Shown here: positions 42,383-49,865 of the stretch, in pieces | How positions within the stretch are numbered: position 1 is the stretch's first letter | Layout: each line of letters starts with the position of its first letter | From: Sphingopyxis sp. HIX | GTDB taxonomy: Bacteria > Pseudomonadota > Alphaproteobacteria > Sphingomonadales > Sphingomonadaceae | NCBI RefSeq assembly: GCF_001468285.1 | Contig: NZ_LNSB01000007.1 | Span: 57,906 to 121,905, forward strand | Reading direction: 5' to 3' | DNA length: 64,000 nucleotides | Notes under the pieces: model-generated | Databases searched by the model: none | What the model was told of the DNA's origin: nothing | Seen by the model: the letters and a program-made list of their open reading frames with translations, nothing else | Made by a program: the position numbers and the translations under genes

Positions 42383-43608
42383 CACAGCCTCCACGGCTTG
42401 AGCACAAGGTCCTGGTGAACGACGACGCGCAAGGGCCAGCCCGGGCGGACACGGATCGTCGGCGGAATGTCGAGATGGCGATCGACGAGACGATCGCCCG
42501 CACGCGCGCCATTCTGCTGCGCCGACTGGCGCAATGCCCGGACGAGCTCGCTCTCCTCGCCGCCGAAGCCGAGTTCGGTGCCGGCGCCAAGAAGCGTCGA
42601 CAGCGCGACGCCTTTGAACAGCGAGCCGCTGTGTAGGTCGACGCTGTCGGCAAGCCCCGCCTGCCCTGCAGCATCGCTAGCGGGTACATCCTCCATTCGG
42701 AGCGACGAGCCGTCGGGCCAGATGATCCGCTGCCAGACGACGCGCGCCCGGCGCTGCCCGAAAGCGGTCCGGTCGTCATAGCGCCCGACGAGCCGCGCCC
42801 CCTGCGGGATCAGCAACACCCGTCCCGTGATACTGTCATGCACATTCTCGGTGACTTGCGCGACCACGAGCCCCGGGACGTCGCTGTTGAGGCCGGTAAC
42901 CAGCGACGCCGCGATCACGCTGCCACTGCTCAGCAGCCATGGCGCGGCCGCGATCCGATGCGGGTTGACGTCGACTGCGCCTGCGGACCCTCCAGGGACG
43001 CCTGCCCCGGCAGCGACACCCGCCGGCGCCGCGACAGCGTCCACGCCGGGGGCCGCATCCGCAGCGAGGGGGACAGGCAGAGCCGCCGGCGCGCGCGCCG
43101 TCCCGGCAAGCTTCATCATCACCCCCGACTGCCGCGCCGCCGCTGCTTCCGCCTCGATCGCCTGCCTGCGGGCCGCGGCACCGTCGTCGGCCGCCGCGTC
43201 CGCCATGCCGGGAGACAGTCCGCCCTCCGCGCGCTGGCGCGCGAGGATCGCACGGCCGAGGTCGCCGGGCAGCGGCGGTCCGAGTTCGGGCACCGCGTCA
43301 TAGCTGCCCGGCGCCTTCGCCAGCGCCTCGGGTGCGCCTCCAGCCTTGTCCGGTCTCTCCTCGTCGAGTGCGACGAGCCGGAAGGTCGCCGGCTTCAGCG
43401 CGATCCATGCGGCACCCGCGATGCCGAGCGACACCGTCACCGCGAGCGCGATGATCAGTTTACGCCGGAACCGGACGGCGCGCCGCGGCGTGCCGCGCAG
43501 CACGAGCGTCTCGGGATCGACTTTCGGCGCAGCGGCACCCGGCACCGCCGTTTCGATTGTCTCCCCCGCGGGATCAGCGCGGCGTCCCTCATCGACCGGG
43601 GCGTTCAC
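42382..43608 (-). CDS. trbI: Conjugal transfer protein TrbI (VirB10-like)
   Basis: The product is 408 aa. One N-terminal transmembrane helix (RKLIIALAVTVSLGIAGAAW) and a Pro/Ala-rich periplasmic linker precede the VirB10 barrel domain: GSVIAASLVTGLNSDVPGLV, VLLIPQGARLVGRYDDRTAF and RARVVWQRIIWPDGSSLRME. In type IV secretion it spans the envelope and links inner- and outer-membrane complexes. Its ATG overlaps the trbG stop (ATGA). The gene looks intact, but its partners are missing, so it cannot work alone. Confidence 0.92.
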   Translation of the reverse strand: MNAPVDEGRRADPAGETIETAVPGAAAPKVDPETLVLRGTPRRAVRFRRKLIIALAVTVSLGIAGAAWIALKPATFRLVALDEERPDKAGGAPEALAKAPGSYDAVPELGPPLPGDLGRAILARQRAEGGLSPGMADAAADDGAAARRQAIEAEAAAARQSGVMMKLAGTARAPAALPVPLAADAAPGVDAVAAPAGVAAGAGVPGGSAGAVDVNPHRIAAAPWLLSSGSVIAASLVTGLNSDVPGLVVAQVTENVHDSITGRVLLIPQGARLVGRYDDRTAFGQRRARVVWQRIIWPDGSSLRMEDVPASDAAGQAGLADSVDLHSGSLFKGVALSTLLGAGTELGFGGEESELVRALRQSAQQNGARAGDRLVDRHLDIPPTIRVRPGWPLRVVVHQDLVLKPWRL

Positions 43609-44160
43609 TTGCCCTTCCCCTTGCAGCGCGACTTGCCGGTCCGGTCGCTGCTGCAGATGCGGACGACCGTCTGCTTCTTCTCGCCCTGCCGCAGCTCGGC
43701 CACGCCGAAGAGTCGGTCGACGATGTAGAAGCGGCCCGCGACACGATAGTTGACGAGTTCGGCGGCGCCATTGTCGCCGACCACGAACAAGGGCGGTGCG
43801 ACATCGCGCGCGATCGCCTCCGGAAACTCGATGAAGACCTGCCGTCCGTCGTCGAAGGCGCGCAGCGGCCGCCAGACCGGGTCGTCGCCGCGGATCACAT
43901 AGGAAAAGTCGAGCGCCGCAGGGTCGAGACCATCCGCGACCGGTGTGCTCTGCGCCGCGGTGGCGGCCCCGCGCTCGATCGCGAGCAGCGCGTCGGCGGA
44001 ATAGGTCCAGCCGACTGAAGCCATCGCCGCGCGCGCGCCGCTCTCGAGCGCGAGGTGATAGACGCGCCGGTCGGTGGTGATCACGAGATTGGTCCTGAGC
44101 CCGGGCGCGAGCGGCTTGATCATAATGTGCGTGCGGCGCAGCGCACCCGCCCCGCCGATG
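43605..44160 (-). pseudogene. trbG: TrbG (VirB9-like) C-terminal remnant
   Basis: Only the C-terminal half is recognisable: THIMIKPLAPGLRTNLVITT, DRRVYHLALESG, SYVIRGDDPVWRPLRAFDDG and FYIVDRLFGVAELRQGEKKQ. Intact TrbG is about 300-330 aa with a signal peptide; here about 180 residues remain. The first possible ATG is at 44123. Upstream the frame passes into sequence that reads as the DUF2285 gene on the other strand, so the 5' half is deleted. The right boundary is approximate. Confidence 0.8.
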
Positions 44161-44165
44161 TGGTT

Positions 44166-44651
44166 GGCGCGGCCGACGACCTCGTCGATATCCGATCGCT
44201 TTCCGCCCTCGTGTCGGTCGAGGTCGATGCGGCGCATGTGGAACATTGGCTGCTCAGCGACGGGCACTGGGTGGTTCGCCTCGACCTTCACGACGGCACG
44301 CTGCTCGGCGGACCGACCCTGGTCGAGCATCGCGTGACCGGCCTCGCATCGGCAGAGCCGAAGATCGAAGCGCTCCGGCGGTTCGTCCTCCTCGCCCGGA
44401 AGGGCCGGCTCTCGGCATCGCTTTTGCCCCGCGAACGGCGTGCGGCGCAGTGGATCCTCGAACTGCGCGCCGGAGACGCGCTCCTCGAAGGCGCACCTCA
44501 GCAGGCGATAGCGCGCGCGCTGTTCCGGCATGCCATAGCCCCCGAGCGATGGCGGATCGAAAGCGCCTCCTATCGCCTGAGGGTGCAAAGGCTCGTTCGC
44601 GCCGCGCGCCGCTATCTTGCCGCGCCGCTCAGCGGTCCATGGTTCGATTGA
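44166..44651 (+). pseudogene. DUF2285 protein, 5'-truncated
   Basis: The plus-strand frame encodes a typical DUF2285 C-terminus: LHDGTLLGGPTLVEHRVTGL, ALRRFVLLARKGRLSASLLP, QWILELRAGDALLEGAPQQA and RLRVQRLVRAARRYLAAPLS. Normal members are about 200-260 aa and begin with a separate N-terminal domain absent here. The frame extends left to 44055 but that part is antisense trbG. DUF2285 proteins are DNA-binding-like ICE accessory factors. The junction near 44160 marks a deletion. Confidence 0.75.
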
Positions 44652-44829
44652 CGGTACGCGCCGGCAGGGACGTGCACGATGTCGCATGGCGGAACGGCCT
44701 GCAGCACCCGCCGGCGACAGGACGAAGCATCGCTGCACGCCCGCCCATAACCGGCTCCGGGGGCTTGATGGGCGGATCCTGCGCATTCAGATCGGATTGG
44801 GGAGCGTCAAAGCGAAGACAGGATATGCC

Positions 44830-45045
44830 ATGGAACCCGAACGATTTCTGCGAATGCAAAGCGTGCTCGACCGGACCGGCCTCAGCCGCGCGACGCTCTA
44901 CCGGCAAATCCGCGACGGCAGCTTTCCCCACCAGCTTCAGCTCACCCGTCGATGCGTCGCATGGCGCGAGTCGGAGGTTCAAAGCTGGATGGCTGAGCGG
45001 TTCGGCGAGCGGGCGGACAATACCGACGCTCCGCCGCGAAATTGA
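44830..45045 (+). CDS. AlpA-family phage/ICE regulatory protein
   Basis: The product is 71 aa from ATG 44830 with AGGA upstream. The AlpA-type HTH reads FLRMQSVLDRTGLSRATLYR, followed by QIRDGSFPHQLQLTRRCVAW and SEVQSWMAERFG. AlpA proteins regulate excision or integrase genes of P4-like and ICE elements. It is convergent with the integrase gene. Confidence 0.9.
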   Translation: MEPERFLRMQSVLDRTGLSRATLYRQIRDGSFPHQLQLTRRCVAWRESEVQSWMAERFGERADNTDAPPRN

Positions 45046-45112
45046 GCACAGCCGACTTCAAAGCCGGTAGTTGCACGACCTCTGGCTGCGGTGTGATGCC
45101 GCCGATGCACGC

Positions 45113-46336
45113 CTAATCGAGGCTGCGTCCATTTGGGTCCTGCGGTACCGCCCCGGCAGCGCCTCCGGCACAATAGCTTCCCCACGCGTCCATCAGCCTG
45201 ACACGCGCGCCCGGCTGGGCCGACGTGCCAAGATAGGTTGTACGGCGATAGGCCGCCTGCACGGCGTCAGGTGTTTTGTGAGCCAGCGCCGCTTCCACCA
45301 CGGCGTCCGCAAAATCCTCGTTGGCCGCCCAGTCGGTGAATGTGGAACGGAAGCCGTGCACATGGAACGGCTCCTTCATATCGCGTAGCACCTTCAGCAA
45401 CGTCATGTCGGACATCGGCTTTCCAACCGCTCCGGGGAAAACGACCTCTGTATCGGGGAGCCGAAAGGCATTTGCTTTGGCCAGCACCGCGAGAGCCGCG
45501 TCCGATAGCGGGACCATGTGGGCCTTGGCCCGCTTCATGTGGTCGGCCGGAATGGTCCAGAGGCGCCCCTCGAAATCGAACTCATCCCAAGTCGCGAGCC
45601 GAACCTCCTGGCTGCGCACGCCTGTCAGGATGAGCAGTTCGAGCGCCAGCCGTCCGAATGCGGGCTTTCGACGCAAGGCGACCATGAAGTCGGGCAGCGC
45701 GCTGTAAGGCATCGCCTTGCGATTCTCGCGCGATTTCACTTGGCGGGGCAATCCGCGCCCGGCTTTCAGGCTGCCGTTGCCCGACGGGGCTTCGCTGGAG
45801 CGCCAGCCTTTTGCATGCGCATAATCGAGGACGACGCAGATTCGGTTGCGCACCTGACGCGCTGTTTCGGGAATCTCCTGCCATATCGGCAACAGCACGT
45901 CGATGATGTCCGCCGCGGAGATTCTCCCAGTTGGAAGGTCGCCCAATTTCGGGAAAGCATGGCTCTCGAGGGCCGCAAGCCATTGGCGGGCATAGACGGC
46001 GCTTTTCCAGCCTGCCGCATTCTCGCTATGATATTGGCGCGCCGCTTCGCGGAACGTAACCTTCGCGGCGGCTTCATCCTTCCTCTCTGCGAGCACATCG
46101 CGACCCTCGATCTTGACCGCCTTCCGAAGTTCACTGGCTTTCTCACGCGCCTCCGCAAGAGGAAGCAGCTTGGCGCTGCCCAAGCCGATATCCTGGCGTT
46201 TGCCGTCACGTTGCAGCCTAAGAAGCCAAGAGGCCCCTCCCCGCTTATCGACCTTCAGAAATAGCCCGTCGCCGTCCTGATACGTGCCGGGATTCGCCAA
46301 TGCTGCCTTGACCGCCAAAGCTGTAAGCTTTTTCAT
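45113..46336 (-). CDS. Tyrosine-type site-specific integrase (P4/DUF4102 family)
   Basis: The product is 407 aa from ATG 46336. The N-terminal DUF4102 arm-binding domain (YQDGDGLFLKVDKRGGASWL) and a SAM-like core-binding domain (TFREAARQYHSENAAGWKSA) precede the catalytic domain. Catalytic residues are visible: Arg in LTGVRSQEVRLA, the HGFRSTFTDWAA box, His in ALAHKTPDAVQ and the nucleophile Tyr in AYRRTTYLG. It lies about 200 bp from the 3' end of tRNA-Tyr, the expected target site. It would integrate and excise the element. Confidence 0.93.
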   Translation of the reverse strand: MKKLTALAVKAALANPGTYQDGDGLFLKVDKRGGASWLLRLQRDGKRQDIGLGSAKLLPLAEAREKASELRKAVKIEGRDVLAERKDEAAAKVTFREAARQYHSENAAGWKSAVYARQWLAALESHAFPKLGDLPTGRISAADIIDVLLPIWQEIPETARQVRNRICVVLDYAHAKGWRSSEAPSGNGSLKAGRGLPRQVKSRENRKAMPYSALPDFMVALRRKPAFGRLALELLILTGVRSQEVRLATWDEFDFEGRLWTIPADHMKRAKAHMVPLSDAALAVLAKANAFRLPDTEVVFPGAVGKPMSDMTLLKVLRDMKEPFHVHGFRSTFTDWAANEDFADAVVEAALAHKTPDAVQAAYRRTTYLGTSAQPGARVRLMDAWGSYCAGGAAGAVPQDPNGRSLD

Positions 46337-46532
46337 AGGGTTAACCCAATTTTTTACCCCCACACTCGGAAGCCCGATTCTTAGGGGTCGAAAAATTTAC
46401 CCCCACATTCTCCCCACACTTTTCACTGCGCTGCAGTGATCTGCGATGAGATGCAGAGGAACGACCGAGGGATAATACCCTAGGTTTTCTGCGGCTTCCA
46501 GCGATTTTAGGAGATGCCCTCGGACCAGAGGG

Positions 46533-46618
46533 TGGTGGACAGGGCTGGATTCGAACCAGCGTACGGAAAACCGGGCAGATTTACAGTCTGCTGCCTTTAA
46601 CCACTCGGCCACCTGTCC
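46533..46618 (-). tRNA. tRNA-Tyr (GTA)
   Basis: The acceptor stem GGACAGG (from 46618) pairs with CCTGTCC, followed by A and an encoded CCA. The anticodon loop has GTA within ACTGTAAATC, and the long variable arm is as expected for Tyr. The T-arm contains GGTTCGAATCC. The length is 86 nt with CCA. Its 3' end faces the integrase, so it is the likely attachment site. Confidence 0.95.
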
Positions 46619-46698
46619 ATGGGGTCCGCGTCGGGAAGCGGTCCATTGGCGAAAGCGGGCTTGCCTGTCAATGCCGCTCGTGGGAAAGGCGCGGCGTT

Positions 46699-47466
46699 AT
46701 GAGACAATTTTCGCGCCACCGCCGCCCCGCCGGCCAGTCGTCCAAGGGCCAGCCCATCCGTTTCTGGGGCCGTCACGCCGTGCTCGCCGCGCTCGCCAAT
46801 CCCGAACGCACCGTCAAGCGCATCTGGGGCACGCGCGAAGCGCTTGGCCAGCTCGACCTGCCGCCGGTGGTGCCGATCAGCTATGCCGACGTCACCGACC
46901 TCGCGCGCCTCGTCGCGCGCGACGCGCCGCACCAGGGGCTGGTGATCGAGGTCGACCCGCTCGAGGGCGTCTATCTCGGCGACCTGTTGCAGGAAGAACT
47001 CGACGCCGAGAGCCGGCGCCCGATCATCATCCTCGATCAGGTCACCGACCCGCATAATATCGGCGCGGTGCTGCGCTCGGCGGCGGCGTTCGACGCGGCG
47101 TGCATCGTCACCCAGGACCGCCACAGCCCGCCCGAAAGCGGCGTGATCGCGCGCTCGGCATCGGGCGCACTCGAAACCGTGCCATGGGTGCGTGTGGTCA
47201 ACCTGTCGCGCGCGCTCGAGGAGATCGCCGAGGCGCAATATTGGCGCATCGGGCTGATGGGCGACACCGAGACGGTGCTCGGCTCGGTGCTCGACGGCAG
47301 CAAGGTCGCGCTGGTGCTGGGCTCCGAAGGCGACGGCATGCGCCACAATGTCATGGAACACTGCGACGTGCTGGCGAAACTGCCGATCTCGCCGCGCATG
47401 GAAAGCCTGAACATTTCCAACGCCGCGGCGATCGCGCTCTACGCAGTCGCGACGGCGACCTCATGA
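46699..47466 (+). CDS. rlmB: 23S rRNA (guanosine-2'-O-)-methyltransferase RlmB (TrmH family)
   Basis: The product is 255 aa. The N-terminal substrate-binding domain (FWGRHAVLAALANPERTVKR) is followed by the SPOUT fold with its three motifs: DQVTDPHNIGAVLRSAAAF, ALVLGSEGDGMR and PRMESLNISNAAAIALYAVA, which form the AdoMet-binding knot. It methylates the ribose of a guanosine in 23S rRNA (G2251 in E. coli). It is the first core gene beyond the tRNA-Tyr integration site. Other TrmH-family targets cannot be excluded. Confidence 0.9.
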   Translation: MRQFSRHRRPAGQSSKGQPIRFWGRHAVLAALANPERTVKRIWGTREALGQLDLPPVVPISYADVTDLARLVARDAPHQGLVIEVDPLEGVYLGDLLQEELDAESRRPIIILDQVTDPHNIGAVLRSAAAFDAACIVTQDRHSPPESGVIARSASGALETVPWVRVVNLSRALEEIAEAQYWRIGLMGDTETVLGSVLDGSKVALVLGSEGDGMRHNVMEHCDVLAKLPISPRMESLNISNAAAIALYAVATATS

Positions 47467-47468
47467 TC

Positions 47469-47544
47469 GTCGCCCCCGCGAAGGCGGGGGCCGCTGGAGG
47501 AAAAGCGCGAGGCCTGCAACGGCCCCCGCCTTCGCGGGGGCGAC
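47469..47544. repeat. REP-like inverted repeat between convergent genes
   Basis: Two 25-nt arms, 47469-47493 and 47520-47544, are exact reverse complements (arms begin GTCGCCCCCGCGAAGG) around a 26-nt spacer. Such GC-rich elements are common at gene ends in sphingomonads and may act as a bidirectional transcript-end structure between rlmB and the ferredoxin gene. Confidence 0.75.
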
Positions 47545-47548
47545 GCGC

Positions 47549-47866
47549 TTAGTCCTCCGCGGCGATCCGCACCTTCAGCCCGTCGAGCGCCTCGCTGAAC
47601 GGCAGCTGGCACGACAGGCGCGACGTCTCGTCGCGGTCGGTGGTCGAATCGAGGAGGTCGTTCTCGTCCTCGCTCATCGCGGGAAGCTGGTCGGTCGCAC
47701 CCGCCTCGACATGGACGTGGCACGTCGCGCACGAACAGCAACCGCCGCACAGCGCAAGCAGTTCGTCGAAACCCGCGTCGCGGATATTTTCCATCACGGT
47801 CAGGCTCGTGTCGCCTTCGATCTCATGCTCGGTTCCGTCGCGCGTCACGACAATCAGCTTGGCCAT
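47549..47866 (-). CDS. 2Fe-2S ferredoxin (adrenodoxin type)
   Basis: The product is 105 aa from ATG 47866 (GGGGACGAG upstream). Cluster ligands fit the adrenodoxin pattern: [15 protein letters not shown] supplies three Cys (C-x5-C-x2-C) and SCQLPF the fourth. [10 protein letters not shown] is the usual acidic partner-binding helix. Members pass electrons to cytochromes P450 or Rieske oxygenases, or help Fe-S assembly. No such partner lies beside it. Confidence 0.93.
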   Translation of the reverse strand: MAKLIVVTRDGTEHEIEGDTSLTVMENIRDAGFDELLALCGGCCSCATCHVHVEAGATDQLPAMSEDENDLLDSTTDRDETSRLSCQLPFSEALDGLKVRIAAED

Positions 47867-47967
47867 GCTCGTCCCCATAGGTTTTGATTCGGCTTGGCCT
47901 ATGTCCCGCGTTGCACGGCAAATCAAGCGCTGCTAGTTAGCGATGTGAACAAAAGGGGAATATCGTA

Positions 47968-48585
47968 ATGGGTCTGAGCCAGGAGCAATTGAACGCCGGG
48001 ATCGACGCGCTCGCGGGGATCGAGCCGGGCTTCGCGCGCGCGCTCGGCCATGCGGGCTATCCCGAGCCGCGCATCCGCGAGCCGGGCTATACGACCTTGC
48101 TCCGCACCATCGTCGGCCAGCAGGTCAGCGTCGCCGCCGCAACCTCGATCTGGAACAAGCTCGAGGCGGGATTCGGCGCGGGCTGCCCCGCCGAGGTGAT
48201 GGCAGTGGCCGAGTATGACGCGTTACGAGCTTGCGGCCTGTCGGCGCAGAAACAGGGCTATGCCAAGAGCCTCGCGCAATTGGTGATCGACGGCGAGCTC
48301 GCCTTCGACGCGCTGCCCGCCGACGACGAGGAGGCCATCGCGCTGCTGACCAAGGTGAAAGGCATCGGGCGCTGGTCGGCCGAAATCTATTTGCTCTTCG
48401 CCGAAGGGCGCCCCGACGTCTGGCCCGCGGGCGACCTGGCGGTGCAGGAAGCGGTCGGCCGCATCATGCAGCTCGACGCGCGCCCCAGCGAAAAGGCGAT
48501 CCGCGAAATCGCCGAAGCCTGGCGCCCCCACCGCGGCGCCGCGGCGATCTTCAGCTGGCATTGCTATAATATGGCGGTGATCTAA
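47968..48585 (+). CDS. DNA-3-methyladenine glycosylase II (AlkA-type HhH-GPD)
   Basis: The product is 205 aa, with AAAAGGGGAA upstream. The helix-hairpin-helix reads LLTKVKGIGRWSAEIYLLFA and is followed by the catalytic aspartate in WPAGDLAVQEAVGRI. TLLRTIVGQQVSVAAATSIW is the typical first core helix. It removes alkylated purines in base-excision repair. It lacks the N-terminal domain of E. coli AlkA, as is usual in alphaproteobacteria. Confidence 0.92.
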   Translation: MGLSQEQLNAGIDALAGIEPGFARALGHAGYPEPRIREPGYTTLLRTIVGQQVSVAAATSIWNKLEAGFGAGCPAEVMAVAEYDALRACGLSAQKQGYAKSLAQLVIDGELAFDALPADDEEAIALLTKVKGIGRWSAEIYLLFAEGRPDVWPAGDLAVQEAVGRIMQLDARPSEKAIREIAEAWRPHRGAAAIFSWHCYNMAVI

Positions 48586-48618
48586 TCGCCGCATAGGACA
48601 AGATTCGGAGCCGCCCGC

Positions 48619-49017
48619 ATGACCACCCGCGACATCGTCACCGCTTATTTTGCTGCGTTCAACGAGGGCGACACCGGCGCGATGCTCGCGCTTGTCGCCG
48701 ACGACGTGCGCCACGACGTCAACCAGGGCGAGCCGCGCCACGGCAAGGCGCTTTTCGCCGAATTCAACGCGCATATGACGCGCTGCTACCGCGAGCGGCT
48801 CACCGACATGGCGATCTTCGCCGAGGGCAACCGCGCCGCCGCCGAGTTCACCGTCAACGGCACCTATCTCGCGACCGACGACGGCCTGCCCGAAGCAAAC
48901 GGCCAGACCTATGTCCTGCCCGCGGGCGCCTTTCTGTCGGTCAACGACGCCGGGCTGATCGACCGCATCACCACCTATTACAACCTCGCCGACTGGCTGA
49001 AACAGGTCGGCGCATGA
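48619..49017 (+). CDS. Ketosteroid isomerase-related NTF2-fold protein
   Basis: The product is 132 aa. Motifs are IVTAYFAAFNEGDTGAMLAL, DVRHDVNQGEPRHGKALFAE and NGTYLATDDGLPEANGQTYV, typical of ketosteroid-isomerase-related small proteins. There is no signal peptide. Its stop overlaps the following GNAT gene start (ATGA), so they are co-translated. The substrate is unknown. Confidence 0.85.
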   Translation: MTTRDIVTAYFAAFNEGDTGAMLALVADDVRHDVNQGEPRHGKALFAEFNAHMTRCYRERLTDMAIFAEGNRAAAEFTVNGTYLATDDGLPEANGQTYVLPAGAFLSVNDAGLIDRITTYYNLADWLKQVGA

Positions 49018-49601
49018 GCGTCAGCGTCGTGCCGGTGACCGGCGCGGGGCTGGCGGAGGTCATCCCCGCGCTCGCCGCGCTGCGGATCACCGTGTTCCGC
49101 GCCTTCCCTTATCTCTACGACGGCGACGCCGCCTATGAGGCCGATTATCTCGCCGATTTCGCCGCCGCCGAGGGCGCGGTGATCGTCGTCGCGCGCGACG
49201 GCGAGACGATTGTCGGCGCCGCCACTGCCGCCGCGCTCGCGACGCAGGACGAGGCCTGGCAGGCACCGCTCGCCGCCGCGGGCTTCGACATCGCGCGTTG
49301 CTTCTATTTTGGCGAATCGGTGCTGCTGCCCGAATATCGCGGCCAGGGCATCGGCCACGCCTTCTTCGACCACCGCGAAGCCCAGGCGCGCGCGATGGGT
49401 GCATCGCACGCCGCCTTCTGCAGCGTCATCCGCGCCGACGATCACCCCGCGCGCCCGGCCGGGCATCGCCCGCTCGACGCGTTCTGGCGCGGCCGCGGCT
49501 ATGCGCCGCTGGCGGGGGTGACGGCTTGGTTCGACTGGAAGACGGTGGGCGGCAGCGACGAAGAGCCGCACGAACTGCAATATTGGACGCGGGCACTCTG
49601 A
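49014..49601 (+). CDS. GNAT-family N-acetyltransferase
   Basis: The product is 195 aa, overlapping the previous gene by 4 bp. The acetyl-CoA binding motif is GESVLLPEYRGQGIGHAFFD, with HREAQARAMGASHAAFCSVI and RPLDAFWRGRGYAPLAGVTA as the C-terminal motif B region. It transfers an acetyl group to an unknown amine. It continues into a small zinc-ribbon gene 28 bp downstream. Confidence 0.9.
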   Translation: MSVSVVPVTGAGLAEVIPALAALRITVFRAFPYLYDGDAAYEADYLADFAAAEGAVIVVARDGETIVGAATAAALATQDEAWQAPLAAAGFDIARCFYFGESVLLPEYRGQGIGHAFFDHREAQARAMGASHAAFCSVIRADDHPARPAGHRPLDAFWRGRGYAPLAGVTAWFDWKTVGGSDEEPHELQYWTRAL

Positions 49602-49629
49602 CGGGCGCACGGGAAGCAGGAGAACGGCC

Positions 49630-49806
49630 ATGGCGCGCGAATGCGACGATTGCGGAACGAAGATCGGCGGCACCTTCTTCGAAGGCGGCCGCGATCCCGC
49701 GCGGGTCAAGACGAGCAGCGGCCCCTCGCGCCACAAGATTTGCTCCGAATGCCATGGCGGTTGGCGCGAAACCTGCCCGATCTGCGGCGAACGGCTGCGC
49801 CGATAA
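49630..49806 (+). CDS. Small zinc-ribbon protein
   Basis: The product is 58 aa from ATG 49630 with GCAGGAGA upstream, third in the run with the NTF2-like and GNAT genes. It has three Cys pairs: ECDDCG, CSECH and CPICGERLRR, separated by a basic Ser/Arg-rich segment. The first and last pairs would form one zinc ribbon. The function is unknown. A terminator hairpin follows directly. Confidence 0.75.
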   Translation: MARECDDCGTKIGGTFFEGGRDPARVKTSSGPSRHKICSECHGGWRETCPICGERLRR

Positions 49807-49809
49807 GAA

Positions 49810-49843
49810 AAAGGCCGGGCGGAGCATCCTCCACCCGGCCTTT
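49810..49843. terminator. Bidirectional rho-independent terminator
   Basis: AAAGGCCGGG and CCCGGCCTTT form a perfect 10-bp stem with a 14-nt loop. Together with the adjoining A residues on one side and T residues on the other it fits a bidirectional terminator between the zinc-ribbon gene and trigger factor. Confidence 0.8.
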
Positions 49844-49865
49844 CGCTATTCACGTGGCGCGAAGC

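Larger units (their letters stand above)
41932..46532. mobile_element. Remnant of an integrative conjugative element at tRNA-Tyr
   Basis: The block contains, in order, an HTH gene, DUF2274, trbI, a 5'-truncated trbG, a DUF2285 fragment, alpA and a tyrosine integrase whose 5' end faces the 3' end of tRNA-Tyr. This content is the usual end-set of sphingomonad ICEs, without the remaining trb and tra genes. The left boundary is unknown. The defence genes from about 29 kb may belong to the same island, but no second attachment site was found. Confidence 0.65.

Noticed and set aside
44055..44165. N-terminal extension of the DUF2285 frame
   Set aside because: These codons are antisense to genuine trbG sequence, so the open frame there is accidental.
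28456..46532. CRISPR array in the defence-like region
   Set aside because: No regularly spaced direct repeats and no cas-like genes were seen.
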